Assembly: GCA_937873655.1 (NCBI GenBank)
Contig: CALMYQ010000024.1
Span: 1 to 64,000, forward strand
Length of the DNA stretch: 64,000 nt
Direction of reading: 5' to 3'
From: an uncultured Lewinella sp.
GTDB taxonomy: Bacteria > Bacteroidota > Bacteroidia > Chitinophagales > Saprospiraceae
A model generated the notes under the pieces. The model did not search any database. It was not told the origin of the DNA and was given only the letters and a program-made list of their open reading frames with translations. Both the position numbers and the translations under genes were made by a program. Positions within the stretch are counted from its first letter, which is position 1; each line of letters starts with the position of its first letter. Below are positions 8,759 through 17,703 of the stretch, in pieces.

Positions 8759-11700
8759 ATGAAATTCACTAGAGCTTACTCAACCAACTGGCCAAGGATG
8801 CTTTCCCTCCTTGGTTTACTATTGCTTGCGGTACAATTCTCGTGGGCCCAAAGAGCGGTTACGGGGATCGTTACCGACGCGGAAAGCAATGAGCCGCTGA
8901 TCGGCGTGAATGTACAGGTGCCAGGAACTGCTTCCGGTACCGTTACGGATGCTGACGGGGCTTACACGTTGATTTTGCCGGAAGGGGCTACCAAACTCTC
9001 TTTTTCGTACGTCGGATTTTCGACCCAGGAACTGGACATCAACGGAAGGAGCGCCATCAATTGCAGCCTTTCATCCGGAGCTGTCCTCGATGAGGTGGTG
9101 GTGATCGGATACGGCACCCAGAAAAGGGGGGATGTAACCGGCGCGGTAGCCAAATTTGACGCCGAAAAACTGACCGAACGCCCGATCGCCCGGGTAGATC
9201 AGGCCCTGGTCGGCCAATTGGCAGGGGTGCGGGTACAGCAAACCAGCGGTATTCCGGGTTCGGGATTCAGCATTCAGGTGCGCGGTACAGGCTCCATCAA
9301 TGCCAACAACCAACCGCTGTACGTGATCGACGGGTTTCCGCTGGAGGTTTCCGAGCAGAATTCAAGCGGCGGTTTCGGCACCGGCAACCCGCTGGACAAT
9401 ATGAACCCCAACGATATCGAATCGATCGAGGTCCTCAAAGACGCTGCCGCCGCCGCCATCTACGGCTCAAGGGCCTCGAACGGCGTTGTGCTCATCACCA
9501 CCAAAAAAGGGCAGAGCGGCAAAGCCAAGATCAACCTCAACGTCACCACAGGCATCAACAAGACAGCCAAAAAACTGGACGTGCTCAGCGCCGAGGAATG
9601 GATCGACCGCGCAGCCGAATCCATCGACTACAACTGGACGCATTCCGGCGCCGGCAGGACGGCAGACCAGACGACCGCAGAGCGCCTGGCTATTCTCGGC
9701 GGCACCTTCAACCGGAACTATATCAAGGACGATCGCTGGTTTATGCCCGGTCACCCGGGGCTGGTTTACATCGACTGGCAGGATGAATTGTTCCGCACCG
9801 GGTTCCAGCAAAATTATCAGCTCTCCGCTTCCGGCGGCAACGATTTTGTCAAGTACTACATGTCCGGCGATTATCTGGATCAGGAAGGCGTCGCCATCGG
9901 GGTAGGGTATACCCAATATTCGGCCAGGGCCAACCTGGAGGTCAATGCCAGCAACAAGATCAAATTCGGGATCAATATTGCGCCTTCCTATTCCATCGCC
10001 AGCAACCCCGGCGTGGAGGGCAAGGACCAGCAGATCCACCTGGTAGCCGGCCAGGTCCCGGTCTCTGAGGATACCGTGGGCCTGGATGTGAATGTCGGGC
10101 CGTATACCCCGTATACCTGGGGCAGTTCCCGGCCCAGTCCGGTTCGGGCAGCAGAGAACACCATCGGTGATTCCAAGATCTTCCGGACCATAGGCACGAT
10201 GTTCGGCCAATACGATATCATACCGGGGCTGAGCCTCCGGACCACCCTCAATATGGACAATGCCGACCAGACCTACAAGAACTATACGGCGGCTTTCGTG
10301 ACCGGCAACCGGACGGCATCCGGCCGCTACAGCGGTTACCGGCGCCAGACCTTCGTGAACGAAAATACCCTTTCCTTCAACAGGAATTTCGGCGGCAAAC
10401 ACGACGTTTCGGCAGTGCTTGGTACGTCTTACAATACGACCAGGTTCGACAACTTCGACATCCGGGTGGCCGGCGGGTTCAATTCGGACGTCATCACCAC
10501 CCTGAACGCCGCCAATATCAACGCCGGCAGCACCTTTACCCGCGAAAGCAAGAACTCGCTGATCTCGTATTTCGGCAGGGTTCAATACGGTTACAACGAC
10601 CGGTACCTGCTGGCGGCTTCCATCCGGCGTGACGGCTCCTCGCGGTTCGGCCCCAAGACCAAATGGGGCGTTTTCCCATCCGTTTCAGCGGGGTGGCGCA
10701 TTTCTGAGGAAGACTTCATGAAATCCCTGGAGTTCATCAGCAGCATGAAACTGCGTGCCAGCTGGGGGATCTCGGGCAACAACGGCATCGGGGATTATTC
10801 CCACGTATCCATCCTGGATTTTGCCAATTATTCCTTCGGCGGATCGCTGGCTCCCGGCCAGGTGCCCGGCAACTACGCCAACTCTTCCCTGAGCTGGGAA
10901 GAATCCGAAACCGTGGACGTGGGCTTCGACCTGGGCCTGTTCAACAACCGGATCTATGCATCCTTCGATTATTACACCAAGACCAACCGCAACCTCCTGC
11001 TGAATATCCCGATCCCGACGGCGACCGGCTTCTCCACTGCTTTGACCAATATCGGCGAGGTGTTGAACAAGGGCTGGGAACTGGAACTCACCACCCGCAA
11101 CCTGACGGGCGCTTTCTCCTGGACGACCAGCATCAATTTCAGCCACAACCGCAACGAGGTGGTCCAGTTGGGGCCTGAAAACACACCCATCCTCGGCGGC
11201 GCCTGGGATATCAACCACAACATCCTGATGGTGGGCGAACCGATGTACAGCATTTATGTCGTTCAGCAGATCGGTATCCTGAGCAAGGCGGACATCGAGA
11301 ACGGGGTTGCGCGGTACGGCAACGAACAGGAAGGCGATCCCAAGTATTTCGATGCCGACGGCGACGGCGTGATCACGCCTGACGACCGCGTGCTCTCCGG
11401 CCATCCGAACCCCGATTACGTTTACGGGATCACCAATTCCTTCAATTTCAAAAAATTCGACCTGAGCGTACTTGTCCAGGGGCAATGGGGCGGCAAGATC
11501 TATTCTACGCTCGGCCGCGCCCTGGATCGAACAGGGATGAGCTTTGTGGAAAACACCCTGGGCCTCCAGCGCGACCGCTGGCGATCGGCAGAGGACCCGG
11601 GTGCGGGTTTGCGCGGCAAAGCCGTTTCCAGCTTCGGCCGGATCAAGAACACCGACTGGCTCTATCCGAACGACTACTGGCGGATCCGCAACATCACCCT

Positions 11701-11896
11701 CGGCTATAACGTGGGGAGCGTGTTCTCCAACCGGCTGATCAGCAACCTCCGGATCTATGCTTCTGCCGAAAACTACTTCGGCGGGGATAAATACCTGGGC
11801 GGATGGAACCCCGAAGCCGTCAATAACAGCGGCGATGATTACGGCGGGTTCCCGTTGTCCAAATCCCTGATCTTCGGGTTGAACGTTACGTTTTGA
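8759..11896 (+). CDS. susC: SusC-type TonB-linked outer membrane transporter
   Basis: A 1045-residue TonB-dependent transporter that forms the outer-membrane barrel for oligosaccharide uptake, with SusD as lid. A signal peptide (about 1-30, ending FSWAQ) precedes a carboxypeptidase-like regulatory domain (RAVTGIVTDAESNEPLIGVN), the signature LDEVVVIGYGTQKR at about 114-127, a plug domain (RGTGSINANNQPLYVIDGF) and a long beta-barrel ending in an aromatic residue (LIFGLNVTF). EF-hand-like DADGDGVITPDDR near residue 870 is a usual calcium site in this family. Twenty bases separate it from susD. It is the first gene of the rightward operon. Confidence 0.96.
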   Translation: MKFTRAYSTNWPRMLSLLGLLLLAVQFSWAQRAVTGIVTDAESNEPLIGVNVQVPGTASGTVTDADGAYTLILPEGATKLSFSYVGFSTQELDINGRSAINCSLSSGAVLDEVVVIGYGTQKRGDVTGAVAKFDAEKLTERPIARVDQALVGQLAGVRVQQTSGIPGSGFSIQVRGTGSINANNQPLYVIDGFPLEVSEQNSSGGFGTGNPLDNMNPNDIESIEVLKDAAAAAIYGSRASNGVVLITTKKGQSGKAKINLNVTTGINKTAKKLDVLSAEEWIDRAAESIDYNWTHSGAGRTADQTTAERLAILGGTFNRNYIKDDRWFMPGHPGLVYIDWQDELFRTGFQQNYQLSASGGNDFVKYYMSGDYLDQEGVAIGVGYTQYSARANLEVNASNKIKFGINIAPSYSIASNPGVEGKDQQIHLVAGQVPVSEDTVGLDVNVGPYTPYTWGSSRPSPVRAAENTIGDSKIFRTIGTMFGQYDIIPGLSLRTTLNMDNADQTYKNYTAAFVTGNRTASGRYSGYRRQTFVNENTLSFNRNFGGKHDVSAVLGTSYNTTRFDNFDIRVAGGFNSDVITTLNAANINAGSTFTRESKNSLISYFGRVQYGYNDRYLLAASIRRDGSSRFGPKTKWGVFPSVSAGWRISEEDFMKSLEFISSMKLRASWGISGNNGIGDYSHVSILDFANYSFGGSLAPGQVPGNYANSSLSWEESETVDVGFDLGLFNNRIYASFDYYTKTNRNLLLNIPIPTATGFSTALTNIGEVLNKGWELELTTRNLTGAFSWTTSINFSHNRNEVVQLGPENTPILGGAWDINHNILMVGEPMYSIYVVQQIGILSKADIENGVARYGNEQEGDPKYFDADGDGVITPDDRVLSGHPNPDYVYGITNSFNFKKFDLSVLVQGQWGGKIYSTLGRALDRTGMSFVENTLGLQRDRWRSAEDPGAGLRGKAVSSFGRIKNTDWLYPNDYWRIRNITLGYNVGSVFSNRLISNLRIYASAENYFGGDKYLGGWNPEAVNNSGDDYGGFPLSKSLIFGLNVTF

Positions 11897-11916
11897 TCAA
11901 TTTTAAATCATTGAAA

Positions 11917-13416
11917 ATGAAAAGGATTTCTTTAATCATATTATCAGCGTTTCTGATATGGAGTTGCGACGACCAATTGGACCTGTCGCCCATATCGGAT
12001 GCGGGCAGTAACGGATTTTATCAGAACGAAAATGATTTTACCCAGGCCGTCAACGGGATCTATGCCACCATGCAGTACCTGCCCGACCGCTATATCGATC
12101 TGGATGGGGTCCGTTCCGATAACATCTATGCAGCCGGTCAGGCGGGTGTGCGGGACTGGAACGCCATCAACAATTTCCTCCCCACGATCGCTACGCTGAC
12201 CACCGTGCGGGATGCCTGGAACATCACCTATCAGGGCATCATGCGGGCGAACACCGTCCTGGACCAACTGGAGGCCAACCCCGGAGCTGTAACGGACGCC
12301 GGTTTGCGGGCGCGCTTCCAGGGTGAAGCGCATTTTCTGCGGGGCCTGTTCTATTTCGACCTGGTCAAATGGTTCGGGAAAGTACCCATTTTTGATACCT
12401 TCAAGACGCCCGAAGAGGCGCTGAACATCGGCAGAAGCCCGGTGGAAGAGGTCTACAGCCTTATCATTGCCGACCTGGAATTTGCCATCGACAACCTGCC
12501 CGAAGCTTATACAGGGGCCAATGCAGGCCGCGCTACTTCTCTGGCGGCCAAAGGCATCCTGGCCCGGGTTTACATGACCCGGTCGGGCCCCAAACTGCAC
12601 CCCGAAGGCCCCTGCCTGGGGACCAACGAGTACGACAAGGCCCTGGGGCTCCTGAATGACATCATCGGCAGCGGACGGTTTTCGATGCTGAACAGTTATG
12701 CTGCCATTTTCGACTATGCCAACGAAGGCAATGCCGAGATCGTCTGGGACCTCCAATACATCGGCGGCGGTGTCGGCGCCGGAGCGCTTTATCCGACCGG
12801 TTACTACGACGAAGGATGGGGACGCGTCAATCTGCCCTTCCCGGGCGGTAATCCGGGCGACGGCTCCAAACGCGTTTCCGATGACCTGATGAACCTTTAC
12901 GAACCGGGCGATACCCGCCGGGCGGTGACCGTATTGGAAGGCTATACCGACGCGGCCGGCGCAACGGTGGACGGCCGGTTCTTCTACAAGTTCATCAACC
13001 CCGACAAGGCCGGCGGCGACCGTTTCGACTGGCCGATCAACTACCCGATGATCCGCTACACGGACGTGCTGATGCTGAAGGCCGAATGCATCCTGCAGGG
13101 CGCCGGCGGTTCGCAGGGCGATGTGGACCAGATCGTCAACGATGTTCGCGCCAGGGCAGGCCTGGGGCCCGTCAGCAACGTTACCCTGGATATGCTGCTG
13201 GCGGAAAGGCGCGTTGAATTTGCCGGAGAAAACCTGCGGTGGGACGACCTTGTACGCACCGGCAAAGCGCCTGACGTAATGAATGCTTTTATTTCCAAAG
13301 AAGACAACCTGGACAAAATGGAACCGGTGACCGCCAATTCGCTGATCTATCCGGTGCCGCAGATCCAGATTGACGTCAAAAAAGGACTTTACGATCAAAA
13401 TCCCGGGTACAATTGA
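11917..13416 (+). CDS. susD: SusD/RagB-family glycan-binding lipoprotein
   Basis: A 499-residue surface lipoprotein that binds glycan over the SusC channel. The lipoprotein signal is MKRISLIILSAFLIWSC, with Cys17 lipidated. SusD features follow: the ENDFTQAVNGIYATMQYL opening, TPR-like helices (RARFQGEAHFLRGLFYFDLVKWFG), NYPMIRYTDVLMLKAEC and the C-terminal RRVEFAGENLRWDDLVRTGK. The ATG at 11917 is chosen over an in-frame TTG at 11893 that overlaps the susC stop, because it gives a clean lipoprotein signal. It is paired with susC, as always in these loci. Confidence 0.96.
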   Translation: MKRISLIILSAFLIWSCDDQLDLSPISDAGSNGFYQNENDFTQAVNGIYATMQYLPDRYIDLDGVRSDNIYAAGQAGVRDWNAINNFLPTIATLTTVRDAWNITYQGIMRANTVLDQLEANPGAVTDAGLRARFQGEAHFLRGLFYFDLVKWFGKVPIFDTFKTPEEALNIGRSPVEEVYSLIIADLEFAIDNLPEAYTGANAGRATSLAAKGILARVYMTRSGPKLHPEGPCLGTNEYDKALGLLNDIIGSGRFSMLNSYAAIFDYANEGNAEIVWDLQYIGGGVGAGALYPTGYYDEGWGRVNLPFPGGNPGDGSKRVSDDLMNLYEPGDTRRAVTVLEGYTDAAGATVDGRFFYKFINPDKAGGDRFDWPINYPMIRYTDVLMLKAECILQGAGGSQGDVDQIVNDVRARAGLGPVSNVTLDMLLAERRVEFAGENLRWDDLVRTGKAPDVMNAFISKEDNLDKMEPVTANSLIYPVPQIQIDVKKGLYDQNPGYN

Positions 13417-13462
13417 TTTGTTAGGGATTTACAATCAAACTTCATAAATTGTGAAATATCCG

Positions 13463-13500
13463 AGGGGCGGGTGAATATTCATCACCCCCCCGTTTTAATT
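13463..13500 (+). terminator. Rho-independent terminator or attenuator after susD
   Basis: GGGTGA at 13469-13474 pairs with TCACCC at 13482-13487, and flanking GGG/CCC runs extend the stem. It is followed by CGTTTTAATTT. It lies between susD and the first downstream enzyme, so it may reduce read-through and keep susCD expressed above the enzymes. It also rules out a GTG start at 13471 for the next gene. Confidence 0.6.
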
Positions 13501-13524
13501 TGCAGCCTTCCAATCGCAACACAG

Positions 13525-15984
13525 ATGAGCTTTTTAGCCAAAAGAATTTTATTGCTGGTTTTTACCGTGTTCCTCAACGGATTGACGAACGCTCAATCCG
13601 GAGCGGGGAACTACCTGTCGGGGTTTGAACAGCAGGGCAACACCTTCTCCTTCACCTGCGATCAGGCCCGGGTCCGGCTGGAATGGTGCACGGAATCCAT
13701 GTTCCGGATTCGCTATGCCTGGACCGGCGATTTTGCCGCCGACGAGCCGTGGATGGTTTCGCGTTATGAATGGCCGCAGGTCCGGGTGATGTTCAGGGAA
13801 GAACCGGACAAATTCGTCATTCAATCGGGCAGCCTGCAGGTTACGGTTTCCAAAGCGCCGTTTGCCATTGCGGTGGCGGCTGCGGACGGGAAGGTTCTTT
13901 CGGAAGAAAACCCGGAGCTGAACGGCGGACCCTGGACAGGTGAAGGTGCGGTAGGCTGCCGCAAAACCCTTTTTGCAGACGAGCATTTCTTCGGCTTCGG
14001 CGAGCGAATGGATTTCCTGGATCGCCGCGGCAAGAAAGTGGACCTGAACGTCGGCCGGGGGACGGCCAGGCCGCATATCCTCGGCGCTTACAACGTCCTG
14101 GAAGCCAATTATTGCCCTGTACCCTTTTTCATGAGCACCCGCGGATACGGCATCTTTTTCCATAATTCCTTTGCCACCAGCTGGGATATGGGCTCTTCTG
14201 ATCCGATGGGTTACACCTTTAAAGCATCCGGCGGCGAGCTGGATTATTATTTCATCTATGGCCCCGGGTTTCCGGCCATGCTCAATCAATATACCGGTGT
14301 CACCGGCAAAGCGCCCCTGATGCCCCGGTTTGCGCTTGGTTTGCAGGTGGGTACTTACAGCGGCGGCACCTGGGGGTATGAAGCGCTTACCTCGACCGAT
14401 TATGTGGTCAATCTGGTGAAAAAATTCCGGGAGCTCGGCATCCCGCTGGATATCCTCCACCTGGATTCGACCTGGCGCATCTTCGGAGAGAACGGCGGCA
14501 AAGGGGCTACTTCATTCGAATGGCGGGAGACCTTCAAGGACCCCAAAGCCATGTTCGACAGCTTGTACGCGCTGCACATCAACCTGGCAGGCGTACACAT
14601 CCGGCCCCGGTTCGACAACGGCAAGAAGCTGCGCCTGCTCGATCAGGCCCGCAAACAAGGATTTGTGTATCCGGAAGATAACAACCCCGGCGAGTTCGTC
14701 AACTTCTTTGACCCCGAAGCGGTCGACTGGTGGTGGAAAAACGGAGTGATGAATGTGGCCTCCATCGGAGCGAAATTCCTGAAAACGGATGAAGGCAGCG
14801 CATTCGGCGCTGTTGCCAATGAAAGCGACAAGGTCGGCCCTACGGGTAAAACCATCGAACAGCTTCACAACGTATTCCCCATCGCTTATGCCAAGGCCCC
14901 GTATGAGCATTTTCAGCAATTCAACGGCATTCGCGGCATGAACCATACCCGCGAAGGCTATGCCGGCATTCAACGCTACCCGTTCATTTTTGCCGGCGAC
15001 TGGCCCAGCGAGTGGCAGTACTTTGCACCGGTCATCAAAGCCGGACTGAACATCGGCATTTCCGGTGTCGGCAACTGGGCCCACTGCATGGGCGGATTCG
15101 AGCACCCTGCAGACCCTGAATTGTACATTCGCTGGTGCCAGTTCGGCCTGCTCAGCCCGGTGGCGCACCTCTTCGGTATGGACCACCCCGGCTACAAGGA
15201 GCCCTGGAATTACGGCGAGGACGGGCTTCGGATCTTCCGGGAGTACGATCGCATGCGTTACCGCCTCATCCCATATTTGTACAGTCATTCCTACCAGATG
15301 TATCTCACCGGCATGCCGGTCATGCGGGCCCTGGTGCTGGAATACCAGGATGATCCGAATGTTTACGATATCATGGACCAATACCTGCTGGGTGAAAGCA
15401 TGATGGTTTGCCCGGTGACGGTGAAAGGGGCGCAAACGCGGGTCATCTACCTGCCGGTAGGCACCTGGGTCGATTACTGGACCGGAAGGTCGTATGCCGG
15501 GAAGCAATATATCCAGGTGGAAACGCCGCTGGACCGGATCCCTATCCTGGTGAAGGCAGGCGCCATTATCCCGATGCAGGAAGACATGGATTATGTCGGT
15601 CAGAAGCCGGTCGACCGGATCACCTTCGACCTGTTTCCCGGCGGATCTTCCGAGTTCACGCTGTACGACGACGACGGCAAAAGCCTGGATTACCAAAGCG
15701 GGAAATTCGCGGCTACCGTCATCCATTCGGAGCAAGCGGAGGACCGCCTGGATGTCCAGATCGATAAACCGAACGGAGCCAATCAACTGCCCCAAAGGAC
15801 TTACCGCCTGAAAATACATACGCCGTCGGCGCCGCAATCCGTCGCTGCCGGGATGAAACCATTGGCCATGAGCACAGCAACGGATCAACCCGGCTGGCAT
15901 TACGACAAGGACGCCAAAATCCTTTGGATCAACCCTGGTGGAAGCAGTGAAATGGACATTTTCATCAATATCCGGTTTAAGTGA
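13525..15984 (+). CDS. Glycoside hydrolase family 31 (alpha-glucosidase/alpha-xylosidase type)
   Basis: An 819-residue exported retaining alpha-glycosidase. The signal peptide (1-24) ends GLTNAQS. The N-terminal beta-sandwich contains HFFGFGERMDFLDRRGKKVDLN. In the barrel, the nucleophile is Asp422 (FLKTDEGSAFG) and the acid/base is Asp492 (FIFAGDWPSEWQYF). C-terminal beta domains contain the usual PILVKAGAIIPMQ and DDDGKSLDYQ. The nucleophile motif KTDEG differs from the KTDFGE of YicI-type xylosidases and from the second GH31 in this window, so the two probably differ in substrate. The ATG at 13525 follows the terminator hairpin and begins a proper signal peptide. Confidence 0.93.
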   Translation: MSFLAKRILLLVFTVFLNGLTNAQSGAGNYLSGFEQQGNTFSFTCDQARVRLEWCTESMFRIRYAWTGDFAADEPWMVSRYEWPQVRVMFREEPDKFVIQSGSLQVTVSKAPFAIAVAAADGKVLSEENPELNGGPWTGEGAVGCRKTLFADEHFFGFGERMDFLDRRGKKVDLNVGRGTARPHILGAYNVLEANYCPVPFFMSTRGYGIFFHNSFATSWDMGSSDPMGYTFKASGGELDYYFIYGPGFPAMLNQYTGVTGKAPLMPRFALGLQVGTYSGGTWGYEALTSTDYVVNLVKKFRELGIPLDILHLDSTWRIFGENGGKGATSFEWRETFKDPKAMFDSLYALHINLAGVHIRPRFDNGKKLRLLDQARKQGFVYPEDNNPGEFVNFFDPEAVDWWWKNGVMNVASIGAKFLKTDEGSAFGAVANESDKVGPTGKTIEQLHNVFPIAYAKAPYEHFQQFNGIRGMNHTREGYAGIQRYPFIFAGDWPSEWQYFAPVIKAGLNIGISGVGNWAHCMGGFEHPADPELYIRWCQFGLLSPVAHLFGMDHPGYKEPWNYGEDGLRIFREYDRMRYRLIPYLYSHSYQMYLTGMPVMRALVLEYQDDPNVYDIMDQYLLGESMMVCPVTVKGAQTRVIYLPVGTWVDYWTGRSYAGKQYIQVETPLDRIPILVKAGAIIPMQEDMDYVGQKPVDRITFDLFPGGSSEFTLYDDDGKSLDYQSGKFAATVIHSEQAEDRLDVQIDKPNGANQLPQRTYRLKIHTPSAPQSVAAGMKPLAMSTATDQPGWHYDKDAKILWINPGGSSEMDIFINIRFK

Positions 15985-16012
15985 TCCTGACCGGCCCTAA
16001 TCCAAAAAAATC

Positions 16013-17590
16013 ATGCTTATGAAAGGGAAACCCGGAAGAACCGCAGGGTTCATCGCCTTGCTCAGCCTGGCCCTGACCCTGGCGGGCAGCCCCGTATCCG
16101 CGGAAGTCCGCCTGCCGGATATCCTGGGGTCGGACATGGTGCTCCAGCGCGGGCAGCCTGTTCCGATCTGGGGGAAAGCCGACCCGGGTGAAAGGATCCG
16201 CGTGGGCTTCAAGTCCATGATGCTGACCGCTACCGCTGACGGGAACGGCGATTGGAAGGTCGTCCTTGATCCGATGGAGGCCAGCGCGCAGCCGGCCGAT
16301 ATGACGATCACGGGGCAGAACCAGATCCGGCTGACTGGCATCCTGGTCGGGGAAGTGTGGCTTTGCACGGGCCAGTCCAATATGCAATGGCGCCTGCTGG
16401 AATCCGACGGCGGGCAGGAAGCCATCCAGGCTGCCGACTACCCTGAGATCAGGTTATTCAACGTCAGCCGGGAAAGGAGCTTCAAGCGCAAACCGGGCCC
16501 CATCGGGGAGTGGCAGGCCTGCAGCCCGGAATCGGTTCCCGAATTTACGGGCATCGGGTATTTTTTCGGACTGGAATTGTACAAAAAACTGGGCATCCCC
16601 ATCGGCCTGATCAATTCCTCTTACGGCGGATCGCAGGCCGAAGCCTGGACGCCCGTTGAATACCTGGCGGCATCCGAAGACCTCAAACCCTGCATCGAAC
16701 GCGAAAAGATCTGGGCTGCGGAACGGCCGTCCGTTCAGGCCAGATTTGATAGTGACATGGCCGAATGGCGATCAGCTGCCGAAAAGGCCAGGGCCGGCGG
16801 AACACAGGCCCCCAGGCAACCCCGCGTGCCCGATGCCTTGCGGGATTACCGCATTGCGGCTTCCATTTACAACAATATGATCGGGCCGCTCATCCCGTTT
16901 GCCATCCGGGGGGCGCTTTGGTACCAGGGCGAATCGAATGAAGAAAGGGCCGAACAATACGAAATCCTGCTGCCGGCGATGATCCGTTCGTGGCGCGAAC
17001 GATGGGGACAAGGCGACTTCGCGTTCGGCATCATCCAGTTGCCGAATTTCAGGGCGGTATCCGCTGAACCGGAAGACCAGGCCTGGAGCCATATCCGGGA
17101 GGCCCAGCGGATGACCTTTATGAACACCGCAAATACCGGACTGATCGTCACGATCGACGTCGGGGAAGCCGCCGATATTCACCCCACCAATAAGCTGGAT
17201 GTGGGTCACAGGTGCTTCCTCTGGGCCATGGCCGATGTCTATAAGGCCGATCTGACAAAATCCGGACCGGTTTTCAGATCAGCCAGGAAAACCGGAAAGA
17301 AGATGATCCTGGTTTTCGATGAGGTCGGTAAAGGGTTGAAAATTTGCAAAGGGGATGAATTGAAGGAATTCGCTGTTGCCGGCGCCGACCGGAAATGGCA
17401 TTGGGCCGAGGCCCGGATCAAGGGTAAGGACAAGGTGGTCGTTCGCTCGGATGAGGTGTCCAACCCGGTAGCGGTCCGGTATGCCTTCAACAATAACCCG
17501 GAAAACCCGAATCTCAGCAATGATACCTGTTTGCCGGCTACTCCGTTCAGGACGGACAGTTGGGAAGGCCCGACGCACGGCAAGCGTTAA
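16013..17590 (+). CDS. Sialate O-acetylesterase-like SGNH carbohydrate esterase
   Basis: A 525-residue exported esterase, probably removing acetyl groups from the target glycan. A hydrophobic signal segment (about 10-30) ends at SAEVRL. The LPDILGSDMVLQRGQPVPIWG start is typical of the family. SGNH blocks are VWLCTGQSNMQW with Ser122, the WYQGESNE block near residue 304 (Gly/Asn blocks) and ADIHPTNK with Asp388 and His390. Start codons at 16013 and 16019 are equivalent choices. It sits 28 bases after GH31 in the same operon. Despite the family name there is no sialic-acid gene nearby; the substrate is more likely an acetylated pectic or hemicellulosic oligosaccharide. Confidence 0.9.
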   Translation: MLMKGKPGRTAGFIALLSLALTLAGSPVSAEVRLPDILGSDMVLQRGQPVPIWGKADPGERIRVGFKSMMLTATADGNGDWKVVLDPMEASAQPADMTITGQNQIRLTGILVGEVWLCTGQSNMQWRLLESDGGQEAIQAADYPEIRLFNVSRERSFKRKPGPIGEWQACSPESVPEFTGIGYFFGLELYKKLGIPIGLINSSYGGSQAEAWTPVEYLAASEDLKPCIEREKIWAAERPSVQARFDSDMAEWRSAAEKARAGGTQAPRQPRVPDALRDYRIAASIYNNMIGPLIPFAIRGALWYQGESNEERAEQYEILLPAMIRSWRERWGQGDFAFGIIQLPNFRAVSAEPEDQAWSHIREAQRMTFMNTANTGLIVTIDVGEAADIHPTNKLDVGHRCFLWAMADVYKADLTKSGPVFRSARKTGKKMILVFDEVGKGLKICKGDELKEFAVAGADRKWHWAEARIKGKDKVVVRSDEVSNPVAVRYAFNNNPENPNLSNDTCLPATPFRTDSWEGPTHGKR

Positions 17591-17703
17591 CTGGTTCACT
17601 ATAAAAAAGAACAACCATGCTTTTTCCCGCCAATACCAGCGGACGGTCAGAAGACCGGCAACTCCAGGCTGCACGCCGACAGCGGGAAACGGCCGTTGAA
17701 AGA

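Noticed and set aside
13471..13524. GTG start for the first GH31
   Set aside because: It lies inside the terminator hairpin and would put 18 residues before a good signal peptide.
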